This document shows, in pieces, positions 1 through 14,700 of a DNA stretch of 27,252 bases. The notes beneath the pieces were generated by a model. The model was not told where the DNA came from and ran no database searches. It was given only the letters and a program-made list of their open reading frames with translations. A program made the translations under genes and the position numbers. The DNA comes from Rhizophagus sp. LPA8_4_AMF. Lineage: Eukaryota > Glomeromycota > Glomeromycetes > Glomerales > Glomeraceae. Each line of letters begins with the position of its first letter. Position 1 is the first letter of the stretch. The stretch lies in assembly GCA_021464525.1 (NCBI GenBank), contig JADRCO010000741.1, positions 1-27,252 on the forward strand. The letters run 5' to 3'.

Positions 1-1260
1 AAACAATCATTTTTTTATTTTACTTAGCTAACTTTGATTTACTGTAATAAGAAAAATGTGTGCAGTTAAATAAATCAATAAAGTAAGCTGCTTGTAAATT
101 AAATGGTTTAAAACTTATTTATTTAAATAATATTAGATATAAATATAGATAATTGAAAAAAGCACAAAAGATAGTATTTAAAAAAAATGAATGAAAATTT
201 TTATACAAAATTTTTCGCTTCAGACTTACAACGATTTCCGTTTTCTAGTAATATAATAATTTAATTGGCTATTAAATCGAATAAAGGTAAGTTTATATTA
301 AACTAAATATGAAGTAATATGTGTTACTACTCTTAGTAAGTTTTATTAAGTTAAAATAAAAAAACATATCAAGAATTATAAAATGTAATTTTACAATTAG
401 ATGTTTAGCAATTTCCAATTGGTCTTTTTTAAAAACTGAAATTTTTAACATTAACTAATATCTACAATTCTATTTATATGTTTGGACCAATTATTATTAA
501 CAAGCATTACAAATGTATTTACCAAAGCTTGATAATTGTTAAATGTAAACATAAAATTTGATAGAATACCTTGTTTAAAAAATGGAATATATTAAGGTTG
601 TGCTTGAATTATTAATTAAAAAAAATCAAATCAAGCTTTGAATAATAATTTACATAATAAATCCTTAGTGATGTAATATTTATATATATAAAATTAATCA
701 AAGCTGCTTTGGTGAATTGAGAATTGATATCTATTTTTGCAAATATTCTAACATCATTTATTTTATAAGAAGTAAATTAGTTCTTAAATAATTCAACATC
801 ATGATAATTTTCATTTAGTATTTGTTTTGTAAGTTTTTTGCTCAGTTAAGAATAACTTTAGAAATTTTGTTGAAGTTCTCAAAAGTTTTATCTGTCAAAA
901 CAATCATCTTAGTTCTGAACTATTAAAAGAAAATACTAAAAAATAACATCACCAACTTGTAGATGGTTTATTGAATAATTCCTTTAGCTTCTTTAAAGAT
1001 AACATTGTTGTCATTATAGAAAATTTGTAGGATAGTATATTTTATTGTTTTTGAGAGAAAGTTTGCTTTGAAAAAAGTTCACCAAATATAGGCATAAGTG
1101 TACTAAAATAATTTCTTGTCCCATTTACTAATGCAATATGTAATTTGTTTTATTTCATCTGTTAGATTGTAGGTTATGGCAGTTTAATTCAAATAAAGCT
1201 TCTAGTCTGATGACATAGCAAAATATCCAAATATACTTAAGGAAGCACAATGTTATTTAA
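1..1260. other. AT-rich intergenic DNA, no gene recognised
   Basis: No open frame of useful length and no protein similarity that I recognise on either strand. The stretch is strongly AT-rich with many short A and T runs. It could hold older, unreadable parts of the transposase relic that starts near 1261, because that family normally extends further upstream than the part I can read. Confidence 0.5.
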
Positions 1261-2152
1261 AACCAAGAAGGGTATTGGACAGCTAAACATCTTTTTGAAC
1301 AAATTGAATACAAAGCAATTCCTATTTTTGAGACTTTTGTATTCAAATTGTATTGCAGTATGCCCTTGATAATAGCTCCTCTAATTATGCTGTATTTAAT
1401 AAAAATGCTTTAGTTGCAAGTCGAATGAATTTAAAACCCGGTGATAATTATGCGTGACACCAACTTTGGGCAAAATCAATTGTTACACTCAATGGTATTT
1501 CTAGCTACATATCCTGAAAACTTCGAGGTCAGTCCAAGGTAATCAAGCAGGCAATAATGGAACGAGGAAAGTGGCCATCTGAAGAATTAAATTTGTTATG
1601 CTTGATATTTGAACTTCGTAGTTGAATTTATAGTTATTATATTGCTATTGCTATAGCTATAGCCATATACAGTATATAAATATATATTATATATAAATAA
1701 TATTAGAATGTAAAGATTGTAAAGAAAGTATTCAAGATGTTTCAAGGGTTTCTTGTTGTGCTTGTCGGGTAATATCTTTAGAGCCTGATTTCTTGCACAA
1801 AAGGAAGCAATTGAAGAATTAATTATAAAGGCTGAACATGAGTGCATTTTTTACCTCGAATTACATTGCGAATTAAACTTTATTGAAAGATATTGGGGAG
1901 ATTCTAAAAGATATGCACGAGAAAATTTGGAGTGGATTACAAAGAGTTGTAGCTGAAAGTCTTGATTCAGTACCTTTGATTATGATTAGAAAATTTACAA
2001 GAAAATGTTGGCATTATACGGATGCATATAGAAAGGGAATCAGTGGAAAATTGGCATTAAAAGTACAGTACAAATCTCAAAAGAATTCAGATGCCATTTT
2101 AGAATTAAGGTTCGCGTCTCGAAAAAAAAATTTCTGCATTTGTAACCAATAA
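1261..2152 (+). pseudogene. Decayed DDE-type transposase-like relic
   Basis: Readable only by hopping between frames. From about 1270 one reads GYWTAKHLFEQIEYKAIPIF, then near 1360 a block like ALDNSSSNYAVF that fits the second catalytic Asp region. Near 1450 follow MRDTNFGQNQ and HSMVF, near 1530 IKQAIMERGKWPSEELNL, and near 1750 a cysteine patch SCCACRVISLEPDFL. Near 1865 comes CELNFIERYWGDSKRYAREN (the likely third acidic residue is the E of FIERYW), and from about 1935 to 2090 SGLQRVVAESLDSVP and RKFTRKCWHYTDAYRKGISG. This order matches a large repeated family of DDE superfamily endonuclease-like proteins that I remember from Rhizophagus and other fungi. Several frameshifts, in-frame stops and an AT microsatellite-like insertion (about 1622-1695) break it. 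It is a relic, not a working gene. The family assignment is from memory of the motif order. Confidence 0.7.
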
Positions 2153-2158
2153 GAGTTG

Positions 2159-2201
2159 ATCACGTGATAATGTCATTTAACTTTATTTAATGATGACGTA
2201 A
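2159..2201. promoter_or_regulatory. CACGTG palindrome and TGACGTAA in the CET1 promoter
   Basis: The perfect 10-base palindrome ATCACGTGAT lies at 2159-2168, about 120 bases before the CET1 start. A CRE-like TGACGTAA lies at 2194-2201. CACGTG is the core bound by fungal bHLH factors such as Cbf1 and Pho4. Function here is inferred from position only. Confidence 0.4.
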
Positions 2202-2288
2202 TTTACTTTACCTTAAAAATTTTTTTGCTTTTGTCTTTCATGTGAAATACGAATTTATTTCTTTCCATAACTTTACACGTTCATAACC

Positions 2289-3647
2289 ATGTCGAAACGT
2301 CGTCGTACTGAAGAGGATGAAGAAAAATTGAGTAGTGAAAAAACATCAAATGGCTTAGTACAACCCCAAAGTTCCAGAATACCGTTATTGCCAAAAGAAT
2401 TAGAACCTAGCATATTTGGAATACAACCAAATAACGATTTTGTTAGAGTTGTTAGTGACTTTTTGTATAAGCACGTTGGAAAGGAAGATGTTGAGGTAAT
2501 AAAATTAATATTTAAATTATTTAAAATACCTTACTTATTTTTCTTTTATTTTTAGATAGAAGCCAAGCTAGGTATTTTATTGGATAAAACAACTCGTGAA
2601 CGAATTAGGTTACCAGTTTGTTGTGAGACAGGTAAGCATTCTAACAAAAAATTTCCATCATTCCTTCAAAATTTCTTTTTGGTTGATTTATGTGTTATAT
2701 TCTGCTTAGTAGTAATAAATCCTTATGAAGACAAGTGGATGATATTTGAGAGTAATATGACTCTTGTAAGCAATTCCAAGATGAATATGGCATACTCAGA
2801 ATAAGGTTAACCGAAATAATTCTTTATCCTTAATTTAGGAACAACATAAATCTTTTAATGAATTGTTAAACAATCGTTTCATTGAAACAAAATCTCCATC
2901 GCACAAGGTATGCTAGATTAATTTTAAAATATTTAAATTAGTTAAAAAAGAATTTAAATATGCTGTAGGGACAACCTGTAGAATACAAACATACATATGA
3001 AATAGATAGTTTTTATGACACAAAGGATGGAAGAATTAGAGTAACAAGAGACCGAAAAACTGGAGAGGTATAAATTAATTTATTGTGTCTACTCATTGCT
3101 TTAATACATCTAACAATTATTTTTATTAGATTGTTGAAGGTGGCATTGTACAAAAAATTCGTGTTGCAGACTTAAACATTTACTCACCAAACACGAAGTT
3201 AGATTATCGTATTTCTGTAAATCGGGAAATTCCAAGTTAGTAATTATTTGAAATAATTTAATTATATAAAGATATAGATTAAATGTTAATACTTTATTCA
3301 TTTGCAGAAAAAATGCCAGAAGGACAACATAATTTTGAGAGGAATAAGGATAGGTTAAGCTATACTCATCAAATAGTTAAGATTGATTTAACGCAAGTCA
3401 AGGTATCTGGTGTAAGTTTTGTTTTATTTGCATAATTTATTTTTGGTTGGAAATAATATCTCATTTATATATATTTATTAAGGGAGGCTCACAGGAATTG
3501 ACTCACGAGTTAGAAGTAGAATTTATAAATCCTAGGATATTACTCGAAGAAAGGCTCAAAATAGAAAGAACCCAGGAAAATAAATACATAGAGATAGTTG
3601 AGCATTTTCTTAATAATATCAGAATGCTGGCCAAAAAAGTCCATTGA
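2289..3647 (+). CDS. CET1: mRNA-capping enzyme RNA 5'-triphosphatase (Cet1-like)
   Basis: Removes the gamma-phosphate from the 5' end of nascent mRNA, the first step of cap formation in the nucleus. It belongs to the fungal metal-dependent tunnel (TTM) family. Exons: 2289-2495, 2556-2631, 2710 or 2713-2765, 2839-2907, 2969-3067, 3130-3235, 3308-3411, 3483-3647. All joins are GT-AG and in frame, giving about 292 residues. Tunnel glutamates are visible: VEIEAKLG (E69, E71) for strand 1 and HELEVEF (E247, E249, E251) for strand 11. Basic phosphate-contacting blocks are GRIRVTRDRKTG (about 156-167) and DYRISVNRE. The N-terminus (1-40) is a charged, probably disordered tail with a KRRR start. It is shorter than yeast Cet1, lacking most of the long N-terminal extension. 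A CACGTG box lies just upstream, and mL43 is convergent downstream. The family call is secure. Confidence 0.92.
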
Positions 3648-4920
3648 TAAATTTATAAATGATATTTATTGATTTGCCAAAATAGGTATGTAATGATAAT
3701 TATATTTATATGTATGTTTTCCTTTGAAGAAATAAAAAAATTTAGAAATTATTTTTATTACGTGAATTGGATGGATTAGCATAATTTAGAAAATGTATAA
3801 ATTTAAAATTTGTAAAGTTTTGAAAAAGAAATAAAAATTTAAAATTTTATGCATTTTAATGGTATTATAATCTCATTAAATGCCCGATGATTATTAACTT
3901 GAATTTTGTACCAACTAATTTGTAGTTATTGGTTTACCATCATGTCTTGCAAGCGGCTGACTGGAATTTGGAAATGCACTATTGTAAAAATGGTTAAGAA
4001 TTAATACTAACTGTTAATGGCGGTAAGTTTTATAATATTTTTGTTGTTATGTTGTTAATTATTATTTTCTTAATCAAAATATTTATGAATACTTGTAATT
4101 TCATGAATTTTAATAGTTATAATAGAAAATTATATGAAACAAAAAATAAACTATATTTTAATATCAAATAATGTTTTTGAAAACTTATTTTTAATCTTTC
4201 TTGATAAATATTTTTTGTCATAAAATAAACATAAAGAATAATCTAGATTCCTGAAGGTTTAGTTTAACGTCTTGATAAATGGTAATACGTTCTTCTTTCT
4301 GAGTCTAATTTCTTTAAACTAATCAGTACTTTTTCTTTTTTTTCTTCAAATTTTCACTCTCTTTTTTTTTCATTTTTTTCATTTTTTTCATTTGGTTTTG
4401 CCTAAGTTTTATCTTTGCTTGGTTTTTTTGGTCAGGATTTCATCGTTTTCTATTGTGCCTTTTTTTTTGGTTTGGTTTTTTATTCTTGATTTATGTTCCT
4501 TCGATTTTGGGCTCATTTAGTGCGATTTCGATTTCACTTTTGTTATCTTCATTTCTTTATTTAATTTTACGTGTTTTTTTCCGATTATTTTCGGTTAAAG
4601 CTTTATTTTGATTAATTTAATGATTGAAATCAAATTAATTAAAGTTTTTGTAACATATAATTAAATATGTCACATGGAAACTACAGTTAATTTCTTGATG
4701 CCGACCAATGCATAACAATATGGATTTCACTTTCATGTGATCATATAAAAATATTCCTTTTGAATTTTGACATTAATTCCATAACGCCGTAACACGTGGG
4801 GTGAACACTTATGAAAGCACTAAAGTTTTTTTCTCCAAATAATTTTTTCTTTTTGGAAGGATTTTTATTAAATAATTTTTATTTTTTTTTTCTTCACAAT
4901 TAATAAATTTGAAGTGAAAT
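3648..4920. other. Convergent spacer with a long T-rich tract
   Basis: No gene seen. This 1.27 kb lies between the 3' ends of CET1 and mL43. From about 4318 to 4600 the + strand is very rich in T with scattered C, including three tandem copies of a CATTTTTT-like unit at about 4370-4392. On the mL43 strand this is purine-rich. A CACGTG sits at 4793-4798. An AATAAA on the minus strand at 4883-4878 lies 38 bases after the mL43 stop and could serve as its poly(A) signal. Confidence 0.5.
3731..3736 (+). terminator. Possible poly(A) signal of CET1
   Basis: AATAAA lies 84 bases after the CET1 stop codon and is followed by an A run. In such AT-rich DNA the hexamer is common, so this is only a positional guess. 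Confidence 0.3.
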
Positions 4921-5503
4921 TTAAATTAAATGAGGTCGAGTATGGAATGGACTCCAAATACCTCTAATACTTTTAGTTGTTGAAATAACTGGCTTTTTAA
5001 ACCTTTTTTTTGTAGAAACTCCCGTATTATCACGTATCAATTTCACAATTTCTGCAATTTCGTCAGGATTTTTATTTTTAACACAAATTTGCTTTTGTTT
5101 GAGGTTCACTATTATAATCAATATATATATATATATATACGAAATTATATGTGAGAAGATAATTACAAAAAACGTTACAGAGAAAAATAGTTAGGACTAA
5201 CGATATGTTCCAGTAATGAGAGGATGTTTTGATGGACGAGGTGTTACCACAATTTCTATCTGTGGATTTATCTTTGCAAAAGGAATTAAATGATTTTGAA
5301 GATATTTACTAAATATACGAGAATTTATTTGAGAAGAAATTTATTGAACCTTTTTTTTATGAATAAAAGAAACAAATTACTTACATCATTCCATAGCTAC
5401 TTCCGCTACGTTCACAATAATTGAATTCAATCTTACGACATGAAAAAACAAAAGCGCCAACTCCATTTTTAGCTTTCGGAATTAATGATTTTGTCAGAGT
5501 CAT
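4921..5503 (-). CDS. MRPL43: Mitochondrial large-subunit ribosomal protein mL43 (L51/S25/CI-B8 domain)
   Basis: Structural protein of the mitochondrial 54S large ribosomal subunit (Mrpl51 in yeast naming, MRPL43 in human). Exons on the minus strand: 5503-5385, 5308-5202, 5108-4921. Introns are GTAAGT...TAG and GTTAGT...TAG, and the joined frame gives 137 residues. The L51/S25/CI-B8 thioredoxin-like domain fills the protein. RKIEFNYCERSGSSYGM (about 23-39) is the family signature near the N-terminus. NPQIEIVVTPRPSKHPLITGTY is the middle strand, and ICVKNKNPDEIAEIVKLIRD follows. The C-terminal SIRGIWSPFH block is typical of mL43 and separates it from the related complex I subunit and mS25. No cleavable presequence is obvious. 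It is divergent from the epimerase gene, another mitochondrial product. The gene is easy to miss because its exons are short. Confidence 0.9.
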
Positions 5504-5752
5504 TCTAATTTCTAAACTTGAATAAGAATTGAGATTTTTTTCTTATTCGATTTATCGTGACACGAGAAATAAAATCACGTGAAAATTATATAACCATCTG
5601 TGTGCAATTATTGAAATCAGACGATTTTTTAAAAAATGATCCGATTTTCTAAACGAAAACTATAAATTGATCTCTCATTTTTCATTTTTCTTTTCTTTTA
5701 AAAGAATTATATTTAATCTAAATATATTTAATAAATAAAAATAACATCAAAA
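5504..5752. promoter_or_regulatory. Bidirectional promoter of mL43 and MCEE with CACGTG box
   Basis: Only 249 bases separate the two divergent start codons, so both promoters must lie here or overlap the genes. TCACGTGA lies at 5575-5582, 73 bases upstream of the mL43 start and 171 bases upstream of the MCEE start. A CT-rich stretch at about 5676-5700 precedes the MCEE leader. Both products are mitochondrial, so shared control is plausible but not shown. Confidence 0.5.
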
Positions 5753-6551
5753 ATGTTTCATTTGGTTAAAAATATTTTTCCAAAAAACATTAATGTTATA
5801 AACAACTCTATACTTTTATCTCGAACGTTAAATACTAAAAATATCGGTGTATTTAGTAAATTTAATAATAATAATAAAATTTATCTTGAAAGAGACCAAA
5901 ATAAATATTTCTCTTCTATTTCTTCGGTATCTTTTATTGCAGGAGCGAATACTAGTGATATATCAAAAGTAATTAATATATGTATATTATACAAATATAG
6001 GTCGAGGCTTAAAATTTTACACCGAATCCAATTCTAAAAGTTTTTTAATATTGTAGGATCATCCATTGTGGAAATTGGGTCATTTAAATCATGTTGCTAT
6101 AGCAGTACCAAATATTGACAACGCTGTGAATTTTTACAAGAATATTTTAGGCGTTAATCAAGTTAGTGAAGCATTGGTAAGTTCCCAAGATTCATTTTTT
6201 TATATACTTAATAACTCAATAAATAAACTTGTTTTATTTTTAATATAGCCACAACCTGAACATGGAGTATATACAGTATTTATTAATTTAGGTAATACAA
6301 AAATTGAATTATTACATCCATATGGTGAAAATTCCCCTATAAAAAATTTTTTAGAAAAAAATAAAAATGGTGGTATTCACCATATTTGTATTGAAGTTAA
6401 TAATATAAGTAATGCTGTCAAAGATTTATTGGATAAAGGTATTAGACCATTGGATCCTGAGCCAAAAATTGGTGCTCATGGTAATCCTGTCGTGTTCTTA
6501 CATCCAAAAGATTGCGGTGGTGTTTTAGTTGAATTAGAACAAGTTGAATAA
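5753..6551 (+). CDS. MCEE: Methylmalonyl-CoA epimerase, mitochondrial
   Basis: Interconverts the (S) and (R) epimers of methylmalonyl-CoA, linking propionyl-CoA carboxylase products to methylmalonyl-CoA mutase in the mitochondrial matrix. Exons 5753-5968, 6057-6176 and 6249-6551 join in frame to 212 residues. Residues 1 to about 65 are rich in Asn, Ser, Lys and Arg with almost no acidic residues, which suits a mitochondrial targeting peptide. The vicinal oxygen chelate fold follows: HLNHVAIAVPNID (metal ligand His84), KIELLHPYGE (E132 in the usual second ligand position), GGIHHICIEV (His157) and CGGVLVELEQ (Glu207 as the last ligand). GIRPLDPEPKIGAHGNPVVF is the typical loop and strand before the end. 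Exon 1 encodes essentially only the leader. It is divergent from mL43 and convergent with PMR1. Its presence implies a propionate/methylmalonyl route, which many yeasts lack. Confidence 0.93.
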
Positions 6552-6882
6552 ATTAATTGTTGTTTATTTAATGTAAAATCTAAACTATATTAATATATTT
6601 TATATATAGCTTTATAAATTAACCATTAAATTTAATAAGATATAAAATTCTAATATATATAATCTATTATTTATATATTTATTTTATTTATAATTATTGT
6701 TAACTATGAAATAGATCGTATGTATATTATACAATAAATTATAATAAGTAATTAATATAGTATTTGGAGAAATAATTAAATATTTGCTATTGCTTTTGTT
6801 TAATCCGAAATATGGATATTAAAATTGTAATTATAATCATGCTTATCGTGTGTGTAATATGTATCTACGTATCAATTATATC
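6552..6882. other. Convergent spacer between MCEE and PMR1
   Basis: About 330 bases of AT-rich sequence between two 3' ends. No open frame of note. It presumably contains both 3' UTRs. Confidence 0.5.
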
Positions 6883-10539
<3,657 letters not shown>

Positions 10540-11729
10540 TTGACAGAAAAGAAGATTATATCTTTTTTTCGTAAAAGAATTTTCTCCTGTGGATATTTAT
10601 AAGATGACAGAGATATCGAGAATCAGAAAATTTACATTTTATCCAATTAAAAAAAAGCAGTAGGAAAATCGGTGGTGTACAAACTGTGGTACAAGTATTT
10701 TCTACTTCGAAAGGTTACAGAAATAATTATCAGTTATTGTAAACAATCCTTTTATGGATAAACACAGCATGAATATAAATAAAATCCAACACTCAAGCAA
10801 TTGCGGCGTAGCTTTTTCAAGCCTCGCTATTGCCACGTATGGTACACGAAAATAAAAATCAAATTTCTGATTCTAATTATGGATAAACTCGTGCAAAAAA
10901 TATTACTGACCTTTAATTTCTCGGAAAAGTTGCTGAATTTCTTCATCCGGCTTATTATTTCTCGGCGCAAAGATTGGAAGAAATTTATATTGAATTATTA
11001 AAATATTACGGGGCTTGTTATTTGAATTATAAAGGCTTATTTGATGTGTTTATGATTGGCTTAGTGACTTATATTCATTAGATGCTTATTGCTTACATCG
11101 TTAAGCCATATTTTATGTTTTCGAAAAACAAATTTGAGCGTGAATTCTAGTTGGTTTATACGAAGTACATTAAAATCGCGTGACTGAAGGCGCATGTATA
11201 ATTGATCGTACAAAATAAATGATTGCTTAAGAAATCGACATTATAACAATATAATTGGTATTACGAAACTTGATGACGCAACAGCAATTTATGAAGTGAA
11301 GAAAAATAGATAAACTGGTATAGTTACTAGTATGATCTAATTTACATTCGAAGCTTTCTTTCATAGATTGATCATTATTTATATCTATTTATAATCAATT
11401 GTAGCGATATCATCTTTAATAATTAATTTAATCGGCTTTATAGTTTTTTTATACAAAAAAAAATAAAGTTATACAATATGCACGACCTAAATATATAAAA
11501 ACTGTATAAATGTGTAGTTTTATGTAATATTTTATATTACTAAATCGTACTAATACATAAGATCTCATTTCTGTTATAGTCTTAATCTATTTTGTACAGG
11601 TAATTTTAATAACCTAATAAGTCCGCTGATGTATATATCACCCATAATGATAGGTTTAACACAGTGTCTATAAAAATAAAAAAAGGATTAAGGATTAAAT
11701 AAAAAATGCGGAAAAAACATTAATAATTA
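10540..11729. other. Spacer between PMR1 and MED23, no gene recognised
   Basis: About 1.2 kb between the PMR1 start and the MED23 stop, both on the minus strand, so it should hold the PMR1 promoter and the MED23 3' UTR. The part at 10790-11000 is less AT-rich and has an open frame of 66 codons on the plus strand without any feature I recognise. I do not call it a gene. Confidence 0.5.
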
Positions 11730-14700
11730 TTAAGGATACAAAAAGTCATAAATTTGTTCCAATGCTAAAGTACTGTCTCCACATTCTTCCAATTTCATAT
11801 TTAAAGTTACATCATGTAAATGTTGAATGAAAGTTCGTAAAAACTGTCAACAGATTAATAATTAATTATTGAAAATAAAATTTTACAGTTTCGATTTTTC
11901 AATAAAATAGATTATCACTTACCGTTTGAATAAACAAAAAATTATGTTCAAATCTATATATTAATGGTCCAACCAAAGCGCATAAATAAAGTAACTGTAT
12001 ATCTGTCTTAATTCCATTTACCATTAATAATTTAGCTAAAAAATCTTGTACAACTTCAATATTTGAATAATGTAATAAACTATGTATAAATGTTAAGAAA
12101 CTATTAGCTGCATTAGTTCCAAAATTATGTAAATTAGATCTGTAATCATTAAATATATATGGAAACATTGTTGAAAATGGCTGCTCTGAATTTGATGATA
12201 ATAATTGTTGTAAAGGATCTATTGATTGAAGATGCGACCTGTTAGAATATGTTCTTGAAAATAAAGGATCACATCCAGACTAAAAAAAAAATTTAAACTT
12301 TAGTTAGGAAAAATACATAAAAAAAAATATATATAACTATATATATTATTTTGATATCTTACTATATTACAAGGCTGAGAAAATTCTCCAAGATGTAGAT
12401 CTGTTTGAATTAATACTAACATCTCATCAAATATTTTATCCACAAATTCTTTTGTAGGTAAGAATGAATACAATAATCCCATAGCATGTAAAACAATGGG
12501 TTGTACTGCAGAATTCTTTCTTCCATTCATTAGAATAACCTCTAATGTTGATTTGACGATATCCTGTGAACTAACAGGTGTTGCTAAGACTTCAACACAC
12601 GCAATATGTAAAGCTCGAACCACCGGATTCGGAATTTCTTGAAAATGGCGTTCTGGAAGTTTTGTGTTCGTCTTAGGAGCACATTTTTGTGGTTCCATAT
12701 CTGTAAATAATACATTATTTTAGTTCGCATTTTATCGCAGACAAAGTTATAAATAAAAGTAACTCACGGTTGGCCAATTTATGAAAAACTTTTTCAAAAT
12801 ATGAGGAATCAAAAAGCCCCGAGAATAATATTTCGTTAGTCCCATAATTCAATAATTCAGTGGCAAAATCGTACTCATCGAAATCTATTTTTTTTTAAAA
12901 AAAAAAAGAATTAATAAAATGGAAAAAAAAAAAAAATTTATGATAAATTAATTACCTAATAACTTTATTAATTTTGAACAAATCGTTGAATCTCGAAGAG
13001 TAGGTGCGGGGTAATAATAACACAACAAATCTCTTACAAAGCTTAAAGGTGTTTGATGAAATTTATAAATTTGACCATATTCATCCAATAATCTTGCCAA
13101 CATTTCCGTTTCACCAAATTCAATTAATCTACCAATTACTAAATCTAATATAGGCAATGACTTTCTTATAGCACTAGTATAATATATTGGCATATTCGTA
13201 GAAGTTAATGGTGGATCTAATTTCTTTGCAACAGTTTCATATTCGTCATATCCACCTATTGCATATGCTTCATATTGAAAATATTCGGGATATCTTTCAA
13301 GATACTTCATAAGTTTATCATGATGATCATCTTCAGTCCAATATCTATGAATAAATCCCAATGATATAAAATAATTTACTCTCCCTGAATATTCGTCAGA
13401 TTTAAATAAAAGAAAATCTAATATTTTAAATGCTGTTGCATTCTTTTCTCTCTGTCCTCTTATAAGTGCAAAAATAACATGCTCAAATGCAAGAATTTGA
13501 TATCTCCATATTAACTCCTCAAGCATTTTATAACACTTAAATAAAAGGAAATTATTAAAGGTTTGAATAAAATCAAATTTACCACATAATTAATTCCTTC
13601 TTACCACTTCAATGGAAGGACTACTAGAATCATTATCTATCTTTTCAATAATAAAATCGATCAATACAGTTGTATATGTGGCCATTCTAGAAGGTGGAAA
13701 CTGTAATAGCACCTTCCTTAAGGCTAAAAAACGATAATATAATTAAGTTAAATCTACTTAAAAAAGAACATTGTAAATTAATACTTAAAACGGGGAAACT
13801 TTACTGCTCATCATATCTGGATTTAAACTTTTACTATAGCATCCAATTTTCCACAAGGAACATAGAAATATTGATTGATTTTCTAGTTTAGAATAATATT
13901 CCTGTAACGATGCTTCATCTTCCGATGCCAGTTTTTCATCCATAACCAATTTAAATAAGTTTCCTATTGACAAAACTGCATTAATCTGTTTAAATCAATT
14001 ATAAATCAGACGTATACTCTAAATATTTAGCAAGGTTACAAAATAAAAGAAATTTCATATTTACTTACATCTTTATCAGATACCGAAGGAACTTTCGCTG
14101 ACTCTTCTTGTTGTAAAAAGAAACTATATAAAGGTTCAGGAAAATAATTTAAAGTTGTAACTGACCATTCTAATGGCTGAACGTATATATTTCGAAGAAG
14201 TTCCTGAATGATTTCGAGTTTCATGTTATCAAGTCCTCTAAATTTAATCAATCTAGCCAAAGTAAAAATCATATATCTTGCCAATAATTCCGATTCTGGA
14301 AACCAAGTAGGATTGTCCCTTTTCGGATCTTCTATGGATTTTATGAACTTGATATCTGTTTGTATCATCTAAAAATAATAACATTATCAATATTTTAATA
14401 TAAACTTTAAACAGCTTTTATATGTAAAATTTACCATAATGTGTATAGCAAACATTTCAGCATCACGATAAGTCTGTCGATGATCCAAATAGGATACTGA
14501 ATGTTTTATATAATGTAAGAGATCAGGAGCTTTAGAGGAATATTTTAAAAATCGGAGAAATCGATGGCAGAATAATTGCAAAATAGTATGTTGCCATCTT
14601 AAAGACTGCTCTGGCAATGCTTCTGTCTTTAAATTGTTTTCTGCATGACTTTTTAATAGTTTATCAAATTTTTTGAATTTTTCAAGAATCGTTTTAACCA

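Noticed and set aside
1596-1847. Open frame of 83 codons on the minus strand
   Set aside because: It is antisense to the transposase relic and its middle is a tyrosine/isoleucine-rich read-through of the AT repeat; no family features.
10801-11001. Open frame of 66 codons on the plus strand between MED23 and PMR1
   Set aside because: No recognisable domain, no splice-compatible neighbours and a low-complexity basic/hydrophobic composition; treated as chance.
13694-13891. Open frame of 65 codons on the plus strand
   Set aside because: Lies across two MED23 exons and the intron between them on the opposite strand; the minus-strand reading has clear MED23 similarity.
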